This document shows, one piece after another, positions 19,076 to 28,086 of a DNA stretch of 64,000 nucleotides; within the stretch, counting starts at the first letter, position 1, and every line of letters starts with the position of its first letter. Source of the stretch: PALG01 sp964495885 (GTDB taxonomy: Bacteria; Bacteroidota; Bacteroidia; Flavobacteriales; Flavobacteriaceae); the NCBI GenBank assembly GCA_964495885.1, contig CAZBWO010000012.1, positions 44,372 through 108,371 of the forward strand, read 5' to 3'. The notes beneath the pieces were generated by a model that ran no database searches, was not told the origin of the DNA, and saw only the letters and a list, made by a program, of their open reading frames with translations. Position numbers and translations under genes: made by a program.

Positions 19076-19183
19076 TTATTCTTCTTCGGGAACTTCTTGT
19101 TCAGCCGTGTCATTACAACTAAACTGCAAGAGCAGGTAATTTGTAACCAATAATGCCCCCAAAACAATTAAAAAAGTTACCAT
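19076..19183 (-). CDS. Single-pass membrane microprotein, 35 residues
   Basis: A short open frame with an ATG, one hydrophobic helix (MVTFLIVLGALLVTNYLLLQF) and an acidic tail ending QEVPEEE before TAA. Hydrophobicity followed by a Glu-rich end is the usual look of small inner-membrane proteins. It fills the otherwise empty gap between ung and the substrate-binding-protein gene and converges with ung. No family recognised; coding status is inferred from composition only. Confidence 0.45.
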   Translation of the reverse strand: MVTFLIVLGALLVTNYLLLQFSCNDTAEQEVPEEE

Positions 19184-19239
19184 AATATTCGTATTAACAT
19201 TACTTAGATGAAAGGGGTGATGTTCGGTTGCGTAGTTTC

Positions 19240-20094
19240 TTAAAAAAAATGTAAAATTTCTTTGGAAGCCTTTTTCTCATCAATAAGTTCTAACTGCATC
19301 AATTTTTCCTGTACAAGCTCTAATTCAGTAATAGAGAGATTTTCCTGACTCCAATTGGTCAATGATAACCATTCTTGCACATCTTCCAGTTTTTGATCAT
19401 AACGATGGGCAATCATTTGGTCTATAGACGGAATTTGTTTGAATTCTTTTGTAGTGGAATTAATAATCTCCAGAATATTTTTAATTGCTTCTGGTTCGTT
19501 TTCTAAGAATTCTTCCCTAGCAGCTATTACGAAACAGGGCCATGGGGTAGGACATTCCCCTATTAAACGAAACGGACCTTGATCTACATAGGGCTTGGTC
19601 GTAAATTTTTCCCACATAAAATAATCAGCCGTTCCTTCCGGAAGAGCTTCTAGGGCGCCCTCTAGATTTTTAATGACTTCAAACTGAAGATCCTTAGATA
19701 AATCCCAATCCTGGGTTTCAGCATGCACATAGGCCATTAAGTGGGAACCACTTCCGTATCTACTAATCGCTGCTTTAGTACCTTTTAAATCTGAAATGGT
19801 TTGATAAGACGAATTTTTAGCCACATGGATTCCCCAAATAAGTGGAGAACCTACAAAAACCTGTACAATTTTACTGGGGTTTCCGTTAATGATATCACGA
19901 ATAATTCCTTCGGTTAAAATAACGGCCAAGTCTATTTCCCCTTCACGTAAAGCCTTACACATTTGTCCAGTCCCGCCATAGTAATCCTTCCATCGCAAAT
20001 TAATACCTACGTCTTGATACGCTTTATCCCTAAGTGTTAAATACCACGGAAGGTTAAAATGTTCTGGAACACCGCCAATGTGTATTTTTTTCAT
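19240..20094 (-). CDS. Cytoplasmic periplasmic-binding-protein-fold protein
   Basis: 284 residues of an NMT1/SsuA-type substrate-binding fold (IHIGGVPEHFNLPWYLT, LREGEIDLAVILTEG, DLKGTKAAISRYGSGSHLM). There is no signal peptide or lipobox, and no ABC permease or ATPase is near, so it is probably a soluble cytoplasmic ligand-binding protein or an enzyme of that fold rather than a transporter part. It starts 30 nt after a small membrane-protein gene and seems to be the last gene of the SUI1/phosphorylase operon. Ligand unknown. Confidence 0.75.
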   Translation of the reverse strand: MKKIHIGGVPEHFNLPWYLTLRDKAYQDVGINLRWKDYYGGTGQMCKALREGEIDLAVILTEGIIRDIINGNPSKIVQVFVGSPLIWGIHVAKNSSYQTISDLKGTKAAISRYGSGSHLMAYVHAETQDWDLSKDLQFEVIKNLEGALEALPEGTADYFMWEKFTTKPYVDQGPFRLIGECPTPWPCFVIAAREEFLENEPEAIKNILEIINSTTKEFKQIPSIDQMIAHRYDQKLEDVQEWLSLTNWSQENLSITELELVQEKLMQLELIDEKKASKEILHFF

Positions 20095-20124
20095 ACCACA
20101 AATATAATAGTATCCGAACTATCG

Positions 20125-20493
20125 TTAGCCATTAAAAATTTCTCTTTCTTTTTCCAGCTGAAGTTTTTTCGCATACAATTGTTTTAATTTCTTTTGATCC
20201 CGATACTTCCACAAATAATGTGCAAAAACACAAACCGAAGTATAAAAAACAGCAATTACAATCATAAATTCTATAGAAGAAAGTCCGCTATGCTCTAATG
20301 CGGTTCTTCCACTGTGATTATATCCACTTCGCTGAGAAGGACCCACAATACAGGCAAATGCCCCAACTAATATGGTCTGCCACCAATGCTGTGTAAAAAA
20401 GGGCTTTGAATGTTCTAAAGTATATATTCTTCGCTCACAAACCTCAATGGCATTTTGGTAATACCTGCCTTGACCCCTTAAAATATCTTTCAT
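20125..20493 (-). CDS. Small two-helix membrane protein of unknown function
   Basis: 122 residues, two hydrophobic segments (WWQTILVGAFACIVG and FMIVIAVFYTSVCVFAHYLW) and a basic, probably coiled C-terminus (KKLKQLYAKKLQLEKE). No family recognised. Its ATG follows the phosphorylase stop directly (TAAATG), so it is translationally coupled within the operon. Confidence 0.7.
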   Translation of the reverse strand: MKDILRGQGRYYQNAIEVCERRIYTLEHSKPFFTQHWWQTILVGAFACIVGPSQRSGYNHSGRTALEHSGLSSIEFMIVIAVFYTSVCVFAHYLWKYRDQKKLKQLYAKKLQLEKEREIFNG

Positions 20494-21363
20494 TTAAGCG
20501 AGGTTTTCCAAAACTTGTATGATTAAGCGTTCAATCGCTTTTTTAGGATTTTCACTAAACGTCCCATTTGGTCTGTTTGCCAAAATCACATTGAGGGAGA
20601 GGGCTTCATGTCCCATTAATTTGGACATACCATAAATAGCACCTGTTTCCATTTCCAAGTTCGTGATTTTTCTCCCTTGATAAGTAAATGACGAAATTTT
20701 TTCATTCATGTTGGGGTCCTGTAAGGCCAATCGAAGTACACGTCCCTGTGGGCCATAAAATCCAACATTGGTAGTTGTCACCCCAGGAATAAAGTTACTT
20801 GCGGAAAATTGCTTTAGTAACGATTCACTACACGAAACAGCATAAGGTGTAGCGTTTTGTGGATTCCATTGGGTGTGTTTTACAAATGCTTCGGAAAAAT
20901 CATTAAGAAAAACCGCGTCGGTATTTCCGTAGAAATGTAACAAATTATCAAAGCCTATCCCTATTTCAGAAACTACAAATGAATCAACAGGAATCTCTGG
21001 CTGGAGTGCCCCGGAAGTTCCCACCCGGATAATCTGTAAACTTGTAAGCTCTTTTTTAGGCTGTCTTGTAGTAAAGTCTATATTCACCAGTGCATCCAGT
21101 TCATTGAACACAATATCTATGTTGTCTGGTCCAATCCCTGTTGATATGACGGTAAGCCTTTTGCCTTTGTAAGTGCCTGTGTGCGATTTAAACTCCCTAT
21201 GTTGGGTTTCCAGTTCTACTTTATCAAAGTGTTTTGAAACCATTGCCACACGGTCCTGATCGCCAACAGTAATAACGGTGTCTGCTATATCACCTGGCTT
21301 GAGGTTCAGGTGGTATATACTTCCATCTGGATTAAGGATCAATTCTGAAGCCGCGATGCTCAT
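20494..21363 (-). CDS. Nucleoside phosphorylase (uridine phosphorylase-like)
   Basis: 289 residues of the PNP/UDP phosphorylase family. VITVGDQDRVAMVSKHFD forms the N-terminal phosphate loop; STGIGPDNIDIV, IRVGTSGALQPEIPV and NLEMETGAIYGMSKLMGH (Glu/Met nucleoside-binding motif) are the signature blocks. It splits nucleosides to base and ribose-1-phosphate for salvage; uridine is the most probable substrate by similarity. It overlaps the SUI1 gene by 4 nt (ATGA). Confidence 0.85.
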   Translation of the reverse strand: MSIAASELILNPDGSIYHLNLKPGDIADTVITVGDQDRVAMVSKHFDKVELETQHREFKSHTGTYKGKRLTVISTGIGPDNIDIVFNELDALVNIDFTTRQPKKELTSLQIIRVGTSGALQPEIPVDSFVVSEIGIGFDNLLHFYGNTDAVFLNDFSEAFVKHTQWNPQNATPYAVSCSESLLKQFSASNFIPGVTTTNVGFYGPQGRVLRLALQDPNMNEKISSFTYQGRKITNLEMETGAIYGMSKLMGHEALSLNVILANRPNGTFSENPKKAIERLIIQVLENLA

Positions 21364-21689
21364 CCGCCCACACGTTTGGTATTAAATCCTTTGTCTTGTA
21401 GAAATTCCATAATTCTATCCCTAAAATCCCCCTGAATTATGATCTGTTCATTTTTAAAGCTTCCGCCTACACCCAGTAACTGCTTAAGTTCCTTTGCGAG
21501 CTGTTTAAAATCTTCAGTGGCACCATTATATCCTTCAATAATAGTAATGGGCTTACCTTTGCGCTTTTCGTATTTGCAAAGCAGGGGTTCATCCTGAAGC
21601 CAAACAGAGGGTTCTTCTTTTTTTTCTTCGGAAGAATCCGAAGGCACATGGTCTGGGAAAAGATTCTTTAATTGCTCTTGAAGATCCAA
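21360..21689 (-). CDS. SUI1/eIF1-family translation factor (YciH-like)
   Basis: 109 residues. A variable acidic N-terminus precedes the SUI1 domain with GKPITIIEGYNGATEDFKQLAKELK and the diagnostic LLGVGGSFKNEQIIIQGD. Bacterial homologues such as E. coli YciH influence start-codon discrimination during initiation; the role in Bacteroidota is not defined. It heads the phosphorylase operon and starts 2 nt after the oxygenase stop, so the transcript probably begins with the oxygenase. Confidence 0.9.
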   Translation of the reverse strand: MDLQEQLKNLFPDHVPSDSSEEKKEEPSVWLQDEPLLCKYEKRKGKPITIIEGYNGATEDFKQLAKELKQLLGVGGSFKNEQIIIQGDFRDRIMEFLQDKGFNTKRVGG

Positions 21690-21691
21690 AA

Positions 21692-22642
21692 CTATTTTTT
21701 TATGAGTCCGATTTCAACCAAACGCTGATGCAAAAAGTCTCCAGCGGTAATATCCTCATACATTTTAGGATGTTCAGCGTCAATACATTCTTCCAAACAG
21801 TTCAATTTCATATCACTTCTAGGGTGCATGAAAAATGGAATGGAATATCTAGGTGTTCCCCATTGTTCCTTAGGTGGATTAATTACTCTGTGAATGGTAG
21901 AACGCAATTTATTATTGGTGTGACGTTCTAGCATATCTCCTACATTAATCACCAATTCATCTTCGTTAGGGATGGCATCCATCCACTCCCCATTTTTCTT
22001 TAATACTTGAAGTCCGCCAGTAGAAGCTCCCATTAATAGGGTGATTAAATTAATATCCCCATGTGCTCCTGCTCGTACTGCTCCTTTGGGTTCTTCAGTA
22101 ATAGGGGGATAATGAATAGGGCGTAGAATGCTATTGCCATTCTGCACCCAATGATCAAAATAAGTTTCTTCTTTTCCAATATATAACGCCAAGGCACGTA
22201 ATACGTAAATTGCCGTTTTTTCCAGCATGCGATAGGCCTCCATACCCGTAGCATTAAAGTTGGGAAGTTCTTTCACTTTTACATTTGATGGGTATTCCTC
22301 GGGCAAGTTAGCATCTTCATCTGGTTCCTGTCCAAAGTGCCAAAACTCTTTTAAATCACCTTCTTTCTTGCCTTTTGCATGTTCTTTCCCAAAAGAAACA
22401 TACCCTCGTTGACCACCTAAACCTTCAATCTCATATTGTTGTTTGGCTTCAACAGGCAAATCAAAAAAGGCTTTTACCTCTTGGTATAATCTATCTACCA
22501 ATGGATCGCTTAAAAAATGATTTTTTAATGAAACGAAACCAATCTCTTCATAGGCGGTTCCTATTTCCTGAACAAACTTTGCCTTTCGTTTTGGATCTTC
22601 GGAAAGGAAGTCGGCTAAGTCCACACTTGGAATATTCGTCAT
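21692..22642 (-). CDS. 2-oxoglutarate/Fe(II) oxygenase, isopenicillin-N-synthase family
   Basis: 316 residues with the N-terminal DIOX_N region (IPSVDLADFLSED) and a double-stranded beta helix whose iron ligands are in AHGDINLITLL (His, Asp) and STIHRV (His); PRYSIPFF supplies the 2-oxoglutarate-binding Arg and Ser. It hydroxylates or desaturates a small molecule that cannot be named from sequence. The start at 22642 (MTNIP) is chosen over the longer frame because a perfect -7 box lies inside the extension. Possibly the promoter-proximal gene of the SUI1/phosphorylase operon. Confidence 0.87.
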   Translation of the reverse strand: MTNIPSVDLADFLSEDPKRKAKFVQEIGTAYEEIGFVSLKNHFLSDPLVDRLYQEVKAFFDLPVEAKQQYEIEGLGGQRGYVSFGKEHAKGKKEGDLKEFWHFGQEPDEDANLPEEYPSNVKVKELPNFNATGMEAYRMLEKTAIYVLRALALYIGKEETYFDHWVQNGNSILRPIHYPPITEEPKGAVRAGAHGDINLITLLMGASTGGLQVLKKNGEWMDAIPNEDELVINVGDMLERHTNNKLRSTIHRVINPPKEQWGTPRYSIPFFMHPRSDMKLNCLEECIDAEHPKMYEDITAGDFLHQRLVEIGLIKK

Positions 22643-22663
22643 GATACGTATGATTTTATGCTG

Positions 22664-22671
22664 CAAATATA
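22664..22671 (-). promoter_or_regulatory. -7 box (TATATTTG) of the oxygenase operon
   Basis: Full match to TAnnTTTG on the minus strand, 21 nt before the chosen ATG. A TTCG about 21 nt further upstream is a weak -33 candidate. Confidence 0.5.
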
Positions 22672-22738
22672 CCAATTCTCCCTCGCATTTCCGAAGTAAA
22701 AAAGTGGATGCTACATTTCAAAGCCTTGACTTTTTTGC

Positions 22739-22746
22739 TACTTTTG
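22739..22746 (+). promoter_or_regulatory. -7 box (TACTTTTG) of the E1 dehydrogenase gene
   Basis: Full TAnnTTTG match, 19 nt before the ATG at 22766. The -33 region is not obvious. Confidence 0.45.
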
Positions 22747-22765
22747 AAATTACCAAAAAGCAACT

Positions 22766-24769
22766 ATGAGTTCGAATACCCTTCCCACCATTAAATTCAA
22801 TTACGATAGAAGTGGATTAGATGATGAGACCCTATTAAAATTGTATGAGCGAATGCTCAAACCCCGAATGATTGAGGAAAAGATGCTCATATTACTTCGG
22901 CAGGGAAAAATCTCCAAATGGTTCAGTGGGATGGGGCAGGAGGCTATTTCTGTGGGAGTGGCTTCGGTTTTGGAAAAAGAAGAGTACATTCTTCCCATGC
23001 ACCGCAATCTGGGGATTTTCACAACAAGGGAAGTGCCGCTATACCGGCTTTTCTCCCAATGGCAGGGAAAAGCTAACGGATTTACCAATGGGCGTGACCG
23101 TAGTTTTCACTTTGGAACACAAGAATATAAGATTGTAGGAATGATTTCCCATCTGGGACCGCAGTTTGGGGTAGCAGATGGCATTGCACTTGGGAACATC
23201 CTAAAAAAGAACAATCAAATCTGTGCCGTTTTTACAGGTGAAGGCGGGACTAGTGAAGGGGATATTCACGAAGCGCTGAATGTGGCTTCGGTGTGGGACT
23301 TACCTGTATTGTTTTGCATTGAAAATAATGGATACGGACTCTCAACTCCAACAACAGAACAGTATCGTTGTGAACACTTGACAGATCGCGCAAAGGGATA
23401 CGGAATGGAAAGCCATATCCTAGAGGGTAATAATATTTTGGAAGTTTACACCAAGCTTAAAGTAATCACTGAAAGTATGCGGGAAAATCCAAGGCCCGTT
23501 TTTGTTGAGTTTAAAACCTTCCGAATGCGAGGTCATGAAGAAGCCAGTGGCACCAAATACGTTCCGCAGCAATTAATGGACGATTGGGCTGTAAAAGATC
23601 CTATTGAAAATTACGCCGCTTTTCTTAAAGAAGAGGGAGTGCTGCATGAAAGCTATGAGGTTTCTGTTAAAAAGGAGATAGCACATGAAATTAATGAAAA
23701 TTTGAACCTAGCTTTTGCTGAAGATATTATTATACCTAATGAAACCAAAGAATTAAATGATGTTTTCTATAACACACATATTCAATTAGTTGAAAAAAAT
23801 AAAGAAACACAAGAGTTACGTTTAGTAGATGCTATTTCCGAAGGCTTAAAGCAATCTATGCAACACCATGATAATTTAGTGATTATGGGGCAGGACATTG
23901 CTGAATATGGTGGTGTTTTTAAAATTACTGAAGGTTTTGTGGAAGCATTTGGAAAAGAACGCGTTAGAAATACCCCCATCTGTGAATCGGCTATTGTGGA
24001 GGCAGCTATGGGGTTGTCTATCAATGGTTTTAAAAGCGTTATGGAAATGCAATTTGGCGATTTTGTGACTTCTGGTTTTAATCCAATTGTAAATTACCTA
24101 GCCAAGGTACATTACCGATGGGGTCAAAATGCAGATGTTGTCATACGTATGCCTTGTGGAGCAGGAGTGGGTGCGGGTCCATTCCATAGTCAGACAAACG
24201 AAGCTTGGTTTACGCACACTCCTGGATTGAAAGTTGTATATCCTGCTTTTCCGGAAGACGCTAAAGGCTTACTTGCAGCGGCTATTGAAGACCCTAATCC
24301 TGTCATGTTTTTTGAGCATAAAGCGCTGTATAGAAGTATTCGTGGAGAAGTGCCTACTAACTACTATACCTTGCCAATTGGTAAGGCACAATTACTTAAG
24401 GAAGGAAATCATGTAAGTATTGTGACCTATGGGGCAGGTGTACATTGGGCATTGGAGACACTTTCGGAACTGGATATTGCTGCAGATTTAATTGATCTTC
24501 GAACCTTGAGTCCATTAGACACCGAAACCATATATACTTCCGTAAAGAAAACAGGAAAAGTGATTATTCTTCAAGAAGATTCCCTGTTTGGCGGAATTGC
24601 TTCAGATATTTCTGCGTTGATTTCCGAACATTGTTTTGAGTATTTGGATGCCCCAATTATGCGGGTAGCTAGCTTGGAGACACCTATCCCATTTGCTTCG
24701 GCATTGGAATCACAGTATTTGCCTTTAGAAAGATTTAAGTTGGCATTGCAAGCGTTAATGGCTTATTAA
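22766..24769 (+). CDS. 2-oxoacid dehydrogenase E1, fused alpha and beta subunits (branched-chain type)
   Basis: 667 residues. The N-terminal half is an E1-alpha (thiamine diphosphate motif GEGGTSEGDIHEALNVASVWDLP...ENNGYG). The C-terminal half is E1-beta (DIAEYGGVFKITEGF, FGDFV, MPCGAGVGAGPFHSQTNE, PGLKVVYPAFPEDAKGL). The fusion is the usual Bacteroidota form and decarboxylates 2-oxoacids, most likely branched-chain ones, passing the acyl group to a lipoyl E2. E2 and E3 are not in the window. It could supply branched acyl-CoA starters for iso-fatty acids. Monocistronic by layout. Confidence 0.9.
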   Translation: MSSNTLPTIKFNYDRSGLDDETLLKLYERMLKPRMIEEKMLILLRQGKISKWFSGMGQEAISVGVASVLEKEEYILPMHRNLGIFTTREVPLYRLFSQWQGKANGFTNGRDRSFHFGTQEYKIVGMISHLGPQFGVADGIALGNILKKNNQICAVFTGEGGTSEGDIHEALNVASVWDLPVLFCIENNGYGLSTPTTEQYRCEHLTDRAKGYGMESHILEGNNILEVYTKLKVITESMRENPRPVFVEFKTFRMRGHEEASGTKYVPQQLMDDWAVKDPIENYAAFLKEEGVLHESYEVSVKKEIAHEINENLNLAFAEDIIIPNETKELNDVFYNTHIQLVEKNKETQELRLVDAISEGLKQSMQHHDNLVIMGQDIAEYGGVFKITEGFVEAFGKERVRNTPICESAIVEAAMGLSINGFKSVMEMQFGDFVTSGFNPIVNYLAKVHYRWGQNADVVIRMPCGAGVGAGPFHSQTNEAWFTHTPGLKVVYPAFPEDAKGLLAAAIEDPNPVMFFEHKALYRSIRGEVPTNYYTLPIGKAQLLKEGNHVSIVTYGAGVHWALETLSELDIAADLIDLRTLSPLDTETIYTSVKKTGKVIILQEDSLFGGIASDISALISEHCFEYLDAPIMRVASLETPIPFASALESQYLPLERFKLALQALMAY

Positions 24770-24809
24770 AATCTTTGGGAAACGCGTTAAACTTCCTTTA
24801 AAGGGTGTA

Positions 24810-24838
24810 TTTGTTTAAGGGTTTTTTCAGTACTTTTA
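24810..24838 (+). promoter_or_regulatory. Possible promoter of the lipocalin-like/OmpA operon
   Basis: TTTG (24810-24813), a 17-nt spacer and TACTTTTA (24831-24838). It would give a leader of about 110 nt. Confidence 0.35.
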
Positions 24839-24953
24839 TGAAAACAACCTATAAGTCAGTATGATATACTTCCATAAATTTCGACACACCTAGTGTTTAT
24901 TATCGAATACACCGATTTTTAAATCTTTTAATACTAACCTCAAAAAATCATTT

Positions 24954-25433
24954 ATGAAAAAACTATCAATTTTAGCGATCTTGGCCTTCGTTGTCTTTTC
25001 ATGCGGAACGCCTAAAACAGTTCAAGAATCCCGAAAAGTCATCAAAGGTGACTGGATGCTTGACAATATTACGTATAGTGAAAAAGGAACGTTTAATATT
25101 CAATTATTACAAGATACTTCTAAAGAATGCTTTGAAGGATCTACATGGAGTTTTGTTCCAAATAACAATCGCGGTCAATATACTATTCAAAACCCAGATT
25201 GTCCCACTGGAGAGCGCTTCTTTATTTTTGACATCCAACAAGTTGATGCAGAAACTGGATTATACGATTTCCTGCTGAAGCCTACGGATGAAAAATATAA
25301 GTCGGAAACCAACAACGGGTTTAGACTTCGATTGGCCCAACTTACTGGAAATTCCATGCGCTGGAATCAAACGGTACAATTAGAGGGAAAACCTTTTACA
25401 ATTTCTATGAATTTTTCAAAAATTAATGAATAA
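24954..25433 (+). CDS. Lipocalin-like lipoprotein
   Basis: 159 residues with a lipoprotein signal (MKKLSILAILAFVVFSC) and a lipocalin-type small beta-barrel (GDWMLDNITYSEKG near the first strand, RLAQLTGNSMRW, ISMNFSKI). Found widely in Bacteroidota next to OmpA-like lipoproteins; ligand unknown. The OmpA gene follows, and their frames nearly touch, indicating an operon for two envelope lipoproteins. Confidence 0.75.
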   Translation: MKKLSILAILAFVVFSCGTPKTVQESRKVIKGDWMLDNITYSEKGTFNIQLLQDTSKECFEGSTWSFVPNNNRGQYTIQNPDCPTGERFFIFDIQQVDAETGLYDFLLKPTDEKYKSETNNGFRLRLAQLTGNSMRWNQTVQLEGKPFTISMNFSKINE

Positions 25434-25446
25434 AAAATACAGCTAT

Positions 25447-26160
25447 ATGAAATCACTTATGAAACAAATAGGATTATTTACAATGGCATTGGCAATTGCT
25501 TTCACGTTTAGTAATTGTGATGCGGTTAAAAATGCCAATAATTCCCAAAAGGGTGCAGTTATAGGAGCCACAGGTGGTGCTATTCTTGGTGCCATTATTG
25601 GAAACAACACCGGAAAAGGTGGAAATGGAGAAATAGGAGCTGTAATTGGCGGAGTTGTTGGAGGTGCTGCAGGAGCCATCATTGGAAAACAAATGGACAA
25701 GCAGGCACAGGAAATCGAAAATGAAATTCCAGGTGCGCAAGTAGAACGAGTAGATGATGGAATCGTTATTACCTTTGATGGAGAAAATAACGGTGTGTAT
25801 TTTGATACAGACAAATACAATTTAAATGAAGCTTCAAAGAATACCTTAAATCAACTTTCCAGTATTTTAATGGAATATCCAGACACCGATGTCTTGGTAG
25901 TTGGTCATACAGACAGTGTAGGAAATGAAGCATACAACATGACACTTTCAAAGAATAGGGCACAATCTGTGACTAATTATTTTGTGTCTGTAAAAGGATT
26001 AAGTGCCGGACGTTTTACTACCAATTGGTTTGGGGAAACAAGTCCTATCGCTACAAATGAAACCCCAGAAGGTCGAGCCCAAAACAGAAGGGTAAACATT
26101 GTGATTGTACCTAATGAGAAAATGAAAGAAGATGCTCAAAAGGAAGCAGATGGGAACTAA
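25447..26160 (+). CDS. OmpA-family lipoprotein with a glycine-zipper segment (YiaD-like)
   Basis: About 237 residues. Lipoprotein signal (MKSLMKQIGLFTMALAIAFTFSNC), a glycine-zipper stretch (GAVIGATGGAILGAIIG ... GGVVGGAAGAIIGK), then an OmpA C-terminal peptidoglycan-binding domain (VYFDTDKYNLNE, GHTDSVGNEAYN, RAQNRRVNIVI). It probably ties the outer membrane to the cell wall. The frame also has an ATG at 25426 overlapping the previous gene by 8 nt, but the signal peptide fits the 25447 start. A strong terminator follows. Confidence 0.88.
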   Translation: MKSLMKQIGLFTMALAIAFTFSNCDAVKNANNSQKGAVIGATGGAILGAIIGNNTGKGGNGEIGAVIGGVVGGAAGAIIGKQMDKQAQEIENEIPGAQVERVDDGIVITFDGENNGVYFDTDKYNLNEASKNTLNQLSSILMEYPDTDVLVVGHTDSVGNEAYNMTLSKNRAQSVTNYFVSVKGLSAGRFTTNWFGETSPIATNETPEGRAQNRRVNIVIVPNEKMKEDAQKEADGN

Positions 26161-26179
26161 TTAATTCTGAATAATAATG

Positions 26180-26213
26180 AAAAAGTCCGAAAGTTTAATT
26201 TCGGACTTTTTTT
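26180..26213 (+). terminator. Terminator after the OmpA-family gene
   Basis: AAAAGTCCGAAA (26181-26192), a short loop, TTTCGGACTTTT and further T. It separates the envelope genes from the polyketide operon. Confidence 0.9.
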
Positions 26214-26244
26214 ATTGCTATTTTCCAACGACCTTTATGGTATC

Positions 26245-27369
26245 TTGAGTTTAGAAAAAACACAAATTGCTATTGTAGGTGGTGGGCTTGCAGGGTTATG
26301 CGCCGCAATCCATTTAGGAAGATATGGCATTGATGTAATTCTTTTTGAAAAAGATTCTTATCCCAGACATAAAGTTTGCGGTGAGTATGTTTCTAATGAA
26401 ATTTTACCCTATCTGCACTATCTCAAAGTAGATCCCATCGCTGAAGGGGCAGTTAAAATTAAAAAACTTCAACTTTCCAATACAACAAAAAAAACAAAAG
26501 AGTATATCCTTCCCTTAGGTGGTTTCAGTATATCACGTTATTGCCTAGATGATTTGTTATTCAAGGAGGCTGCAGTGAATGCCACTATTATTCCGGAAAA
26601 AGTGACTTCAATAGAAATTCAAAATGATATTTTCACTTTGAAGACTAAATCCAATAATAGTTTCAAAGCTGATTTTGTATTGGGGGCATTTGGTAAACGA
26701 AGTAATCTTGATACGTTTTTAAAGCGACATTTTTTTATCAAAAAAAGTCCGTGGCTTGCTGTAAAAGCGCACTATGAATACAAATTAGAGTCTTCAACCG
26801 TAGGAGTTCATACATTTGATGGCGGTTACTGCGGGCTCTCAGAAATTGAAAATGGATTAGTAAATATGTGCTATCTAACTACCTATGATAGTTTTCAAAA
26901 GGCAAATTCCATTGAATCCTTTCAAAATTCAGTAATGTCAAAAAATGAATCACTACATCATTTTTTTTCGAACAGCAAGATGACTTTTGAAAATCCACTT
27001 ACCATTGGTCAAATTTCCTTCAGAAAAAAAAGGCTCATAGAAAATCATATTATTATGTTGGGAGACAGTGCTGGAATGATTCATCCTTTATGCGGAAACG
27101 GAATGGCCATGGCAATGCACAGTGCAAAACTATTTTCAGAATTGTTTATAAATAGTATCGGCAAAGCCGATTTTAATCGAGCAAGCTTAGAAAAACAATA
27201 CACATTGCTTTGGAATAAAACCTTCCAAAAAAGAATTAAGATGGGTAATTGGCTTCAGAAACTGCTATTAAATACTACCGCTACCAACCTAGGGATGAAA
27301 ACTATGGAGTTATTGCCCTCGCTAGCTTCAAAAGTAATTGAACAAACCCATGGAAAGCCAATCTTATGA
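26245..27369 (+). CDS. FAD-dependent oxidoreductase of the geranylgeranyl-reductase/PHBH type
   Basis: About 374 residues. A Rossmann FAD motif directly at the N-terminus (IAIVGGGLAGLCAAIHLGRYG ... FEKD), a CGEYVS block typical of GGR-like flavoproteins, and the second FAD motif MLGDSAGMIHPLCGNGMAMAMHSA. Such enzymes hydroxylate aromatic rings or saturate prenyl chains. Next to a type III PKS and a methyltransferase it parallels the flavoprotein of srs-type phenolic-lipid clusters, so ring hydroxylation toward a quinone is the best guess. The TTG at 26245 was chosen because the FAD motif must be near the start; no ATG is available. It overlaps the methyltransferase by 4 nt. Confidence 0.83.
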   Translation: MSLEKTQIAIVGGGLAGLCAAIHLGRYGIDVILFEKDSYPRHKVCGEYVSNEILPYLHYLKVDPIAEGAVKIKKLQLSNTTKKTKEYILPLGGFSISRYCLDDLLFKEAAVNATIIPEKVTSIEIQNDIFTLKTKSNNSFKADFVLGAFGKRSNLDTFLKRHFFIKKSPWLAVKAHYEYKLESSTVGVHTFDGGYCGLSEIENGLVNMCYLTTYDSFQKANSIESFQNSVMSKNESLHHFFSNSKMTFENPLTIGQISFRKKRLIENHIIMLGDSAGMIHPLCGNGMAMAMHSAKLFSELFINSIGKADFNRASLEKQYTLLWNKTFQKRIKMGNWLQKLLLNTTATNLGMKTMELLPSLASKVIEQTHGKPIL

Positions 27370-28076
27370 TTCTTTATTCATCTAAATACCGATCGCAACA
27401 ACAGGAAATCATGGATGATGCAGAACTAAGTGGAGATTCTTTGGCCACCTTGTTAAACGATTTAAAAAAAGTAAATACCCTACTAGGAGGATTTTCCATT
27501 ACACTTGATGGGGTGGAAACATTAGTTTTAAACAGTCCGAAGACTACATCATTAACACTATTGGATTTAGGCTGCGGAGACGGAGAATCCCTTCGGAAGT
27601 GTGCACAATTCATGCGTAAACAACAAAGGACTATGAAGTTTATTGGGGTTGACATGAATGAGCATATCCTGGAAATTGCCAAAGAAAAATCGAATGATTA
27701 CCCTGAAATCAGCTATCTTAAGCTAAATATTTTAGAGAAGAATCAACAATTGCCAAATTTCGATATCGCAACCTGCAACTTGTTTTTACACCATTTTCCA
27801 GAGCATCAAATTATTGAACTCTTAAATAAACTTATCAAACAAGGAAAAAGGGGAGTTGTTATCAACGACTTGCGACGCAGTAAATTAGCTTTCCAGCTTT
27901 TTAAAATATTTGGTTTGCTATTTATGAAGTCGAAAATAGCCAAACACGATGGTTTGGTTTCCATTGCAAGGGCTTTCAAAAGAAAAGAACTAAAAAAGAT
28001 GGCTGAAAAGCTTAACGGAGAACACATAATTAAAGGGCGTTGGGCTTTTCGTTACCAATGGCTAATTAAATTTTAA
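27366..28076 (+). CDS. SAM-dependent methyltransferase of the polyketide cluster
   Basis: 236 residues, class I fold: LTLLDLGCGDGESL (SAM glycine loop), FIGVDMNEHIL (acidic end of strand 2), ATCNLFLHHFPEHQI and VVINDLRRSK. UbiE-like in shape. It probably O- or C-methylates the ring made by the downstream type III PKS. ATGA overlap with the flavoprotein gene; 10 nt to the PKS start. Confidence 0.87.
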   Translation: MILYSSKYRSQQQEIMDDAELSGDSLATLLNDLKKVNTLLGGFSITLDGVETLVLNSPKTTSLTLLDLGCGDGESLRKCAQFMRKQQRTMKFIGVDMNEHILEIAKEKSNDYPEISYLKLNILEKNQQLPNFDIATCNLFLHHFPEHQIIELLNKLIKQGKRGVVINDLRRSKLAFQLFKIFGLLFMKSKIAKHDGLVSIARAFKRKELKKMAEKLNGEHIIKGRWAFRYQWLIKF

Positions 28077-28086
28077 AAAAGAAGCA

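Noticed and set aside
25443..25820. Open frame antisense to the OmpA-family gene
   Set aside because: A shadow of the glycine-zipper coding sequence; the plus-strand product has signal peptide and domain.
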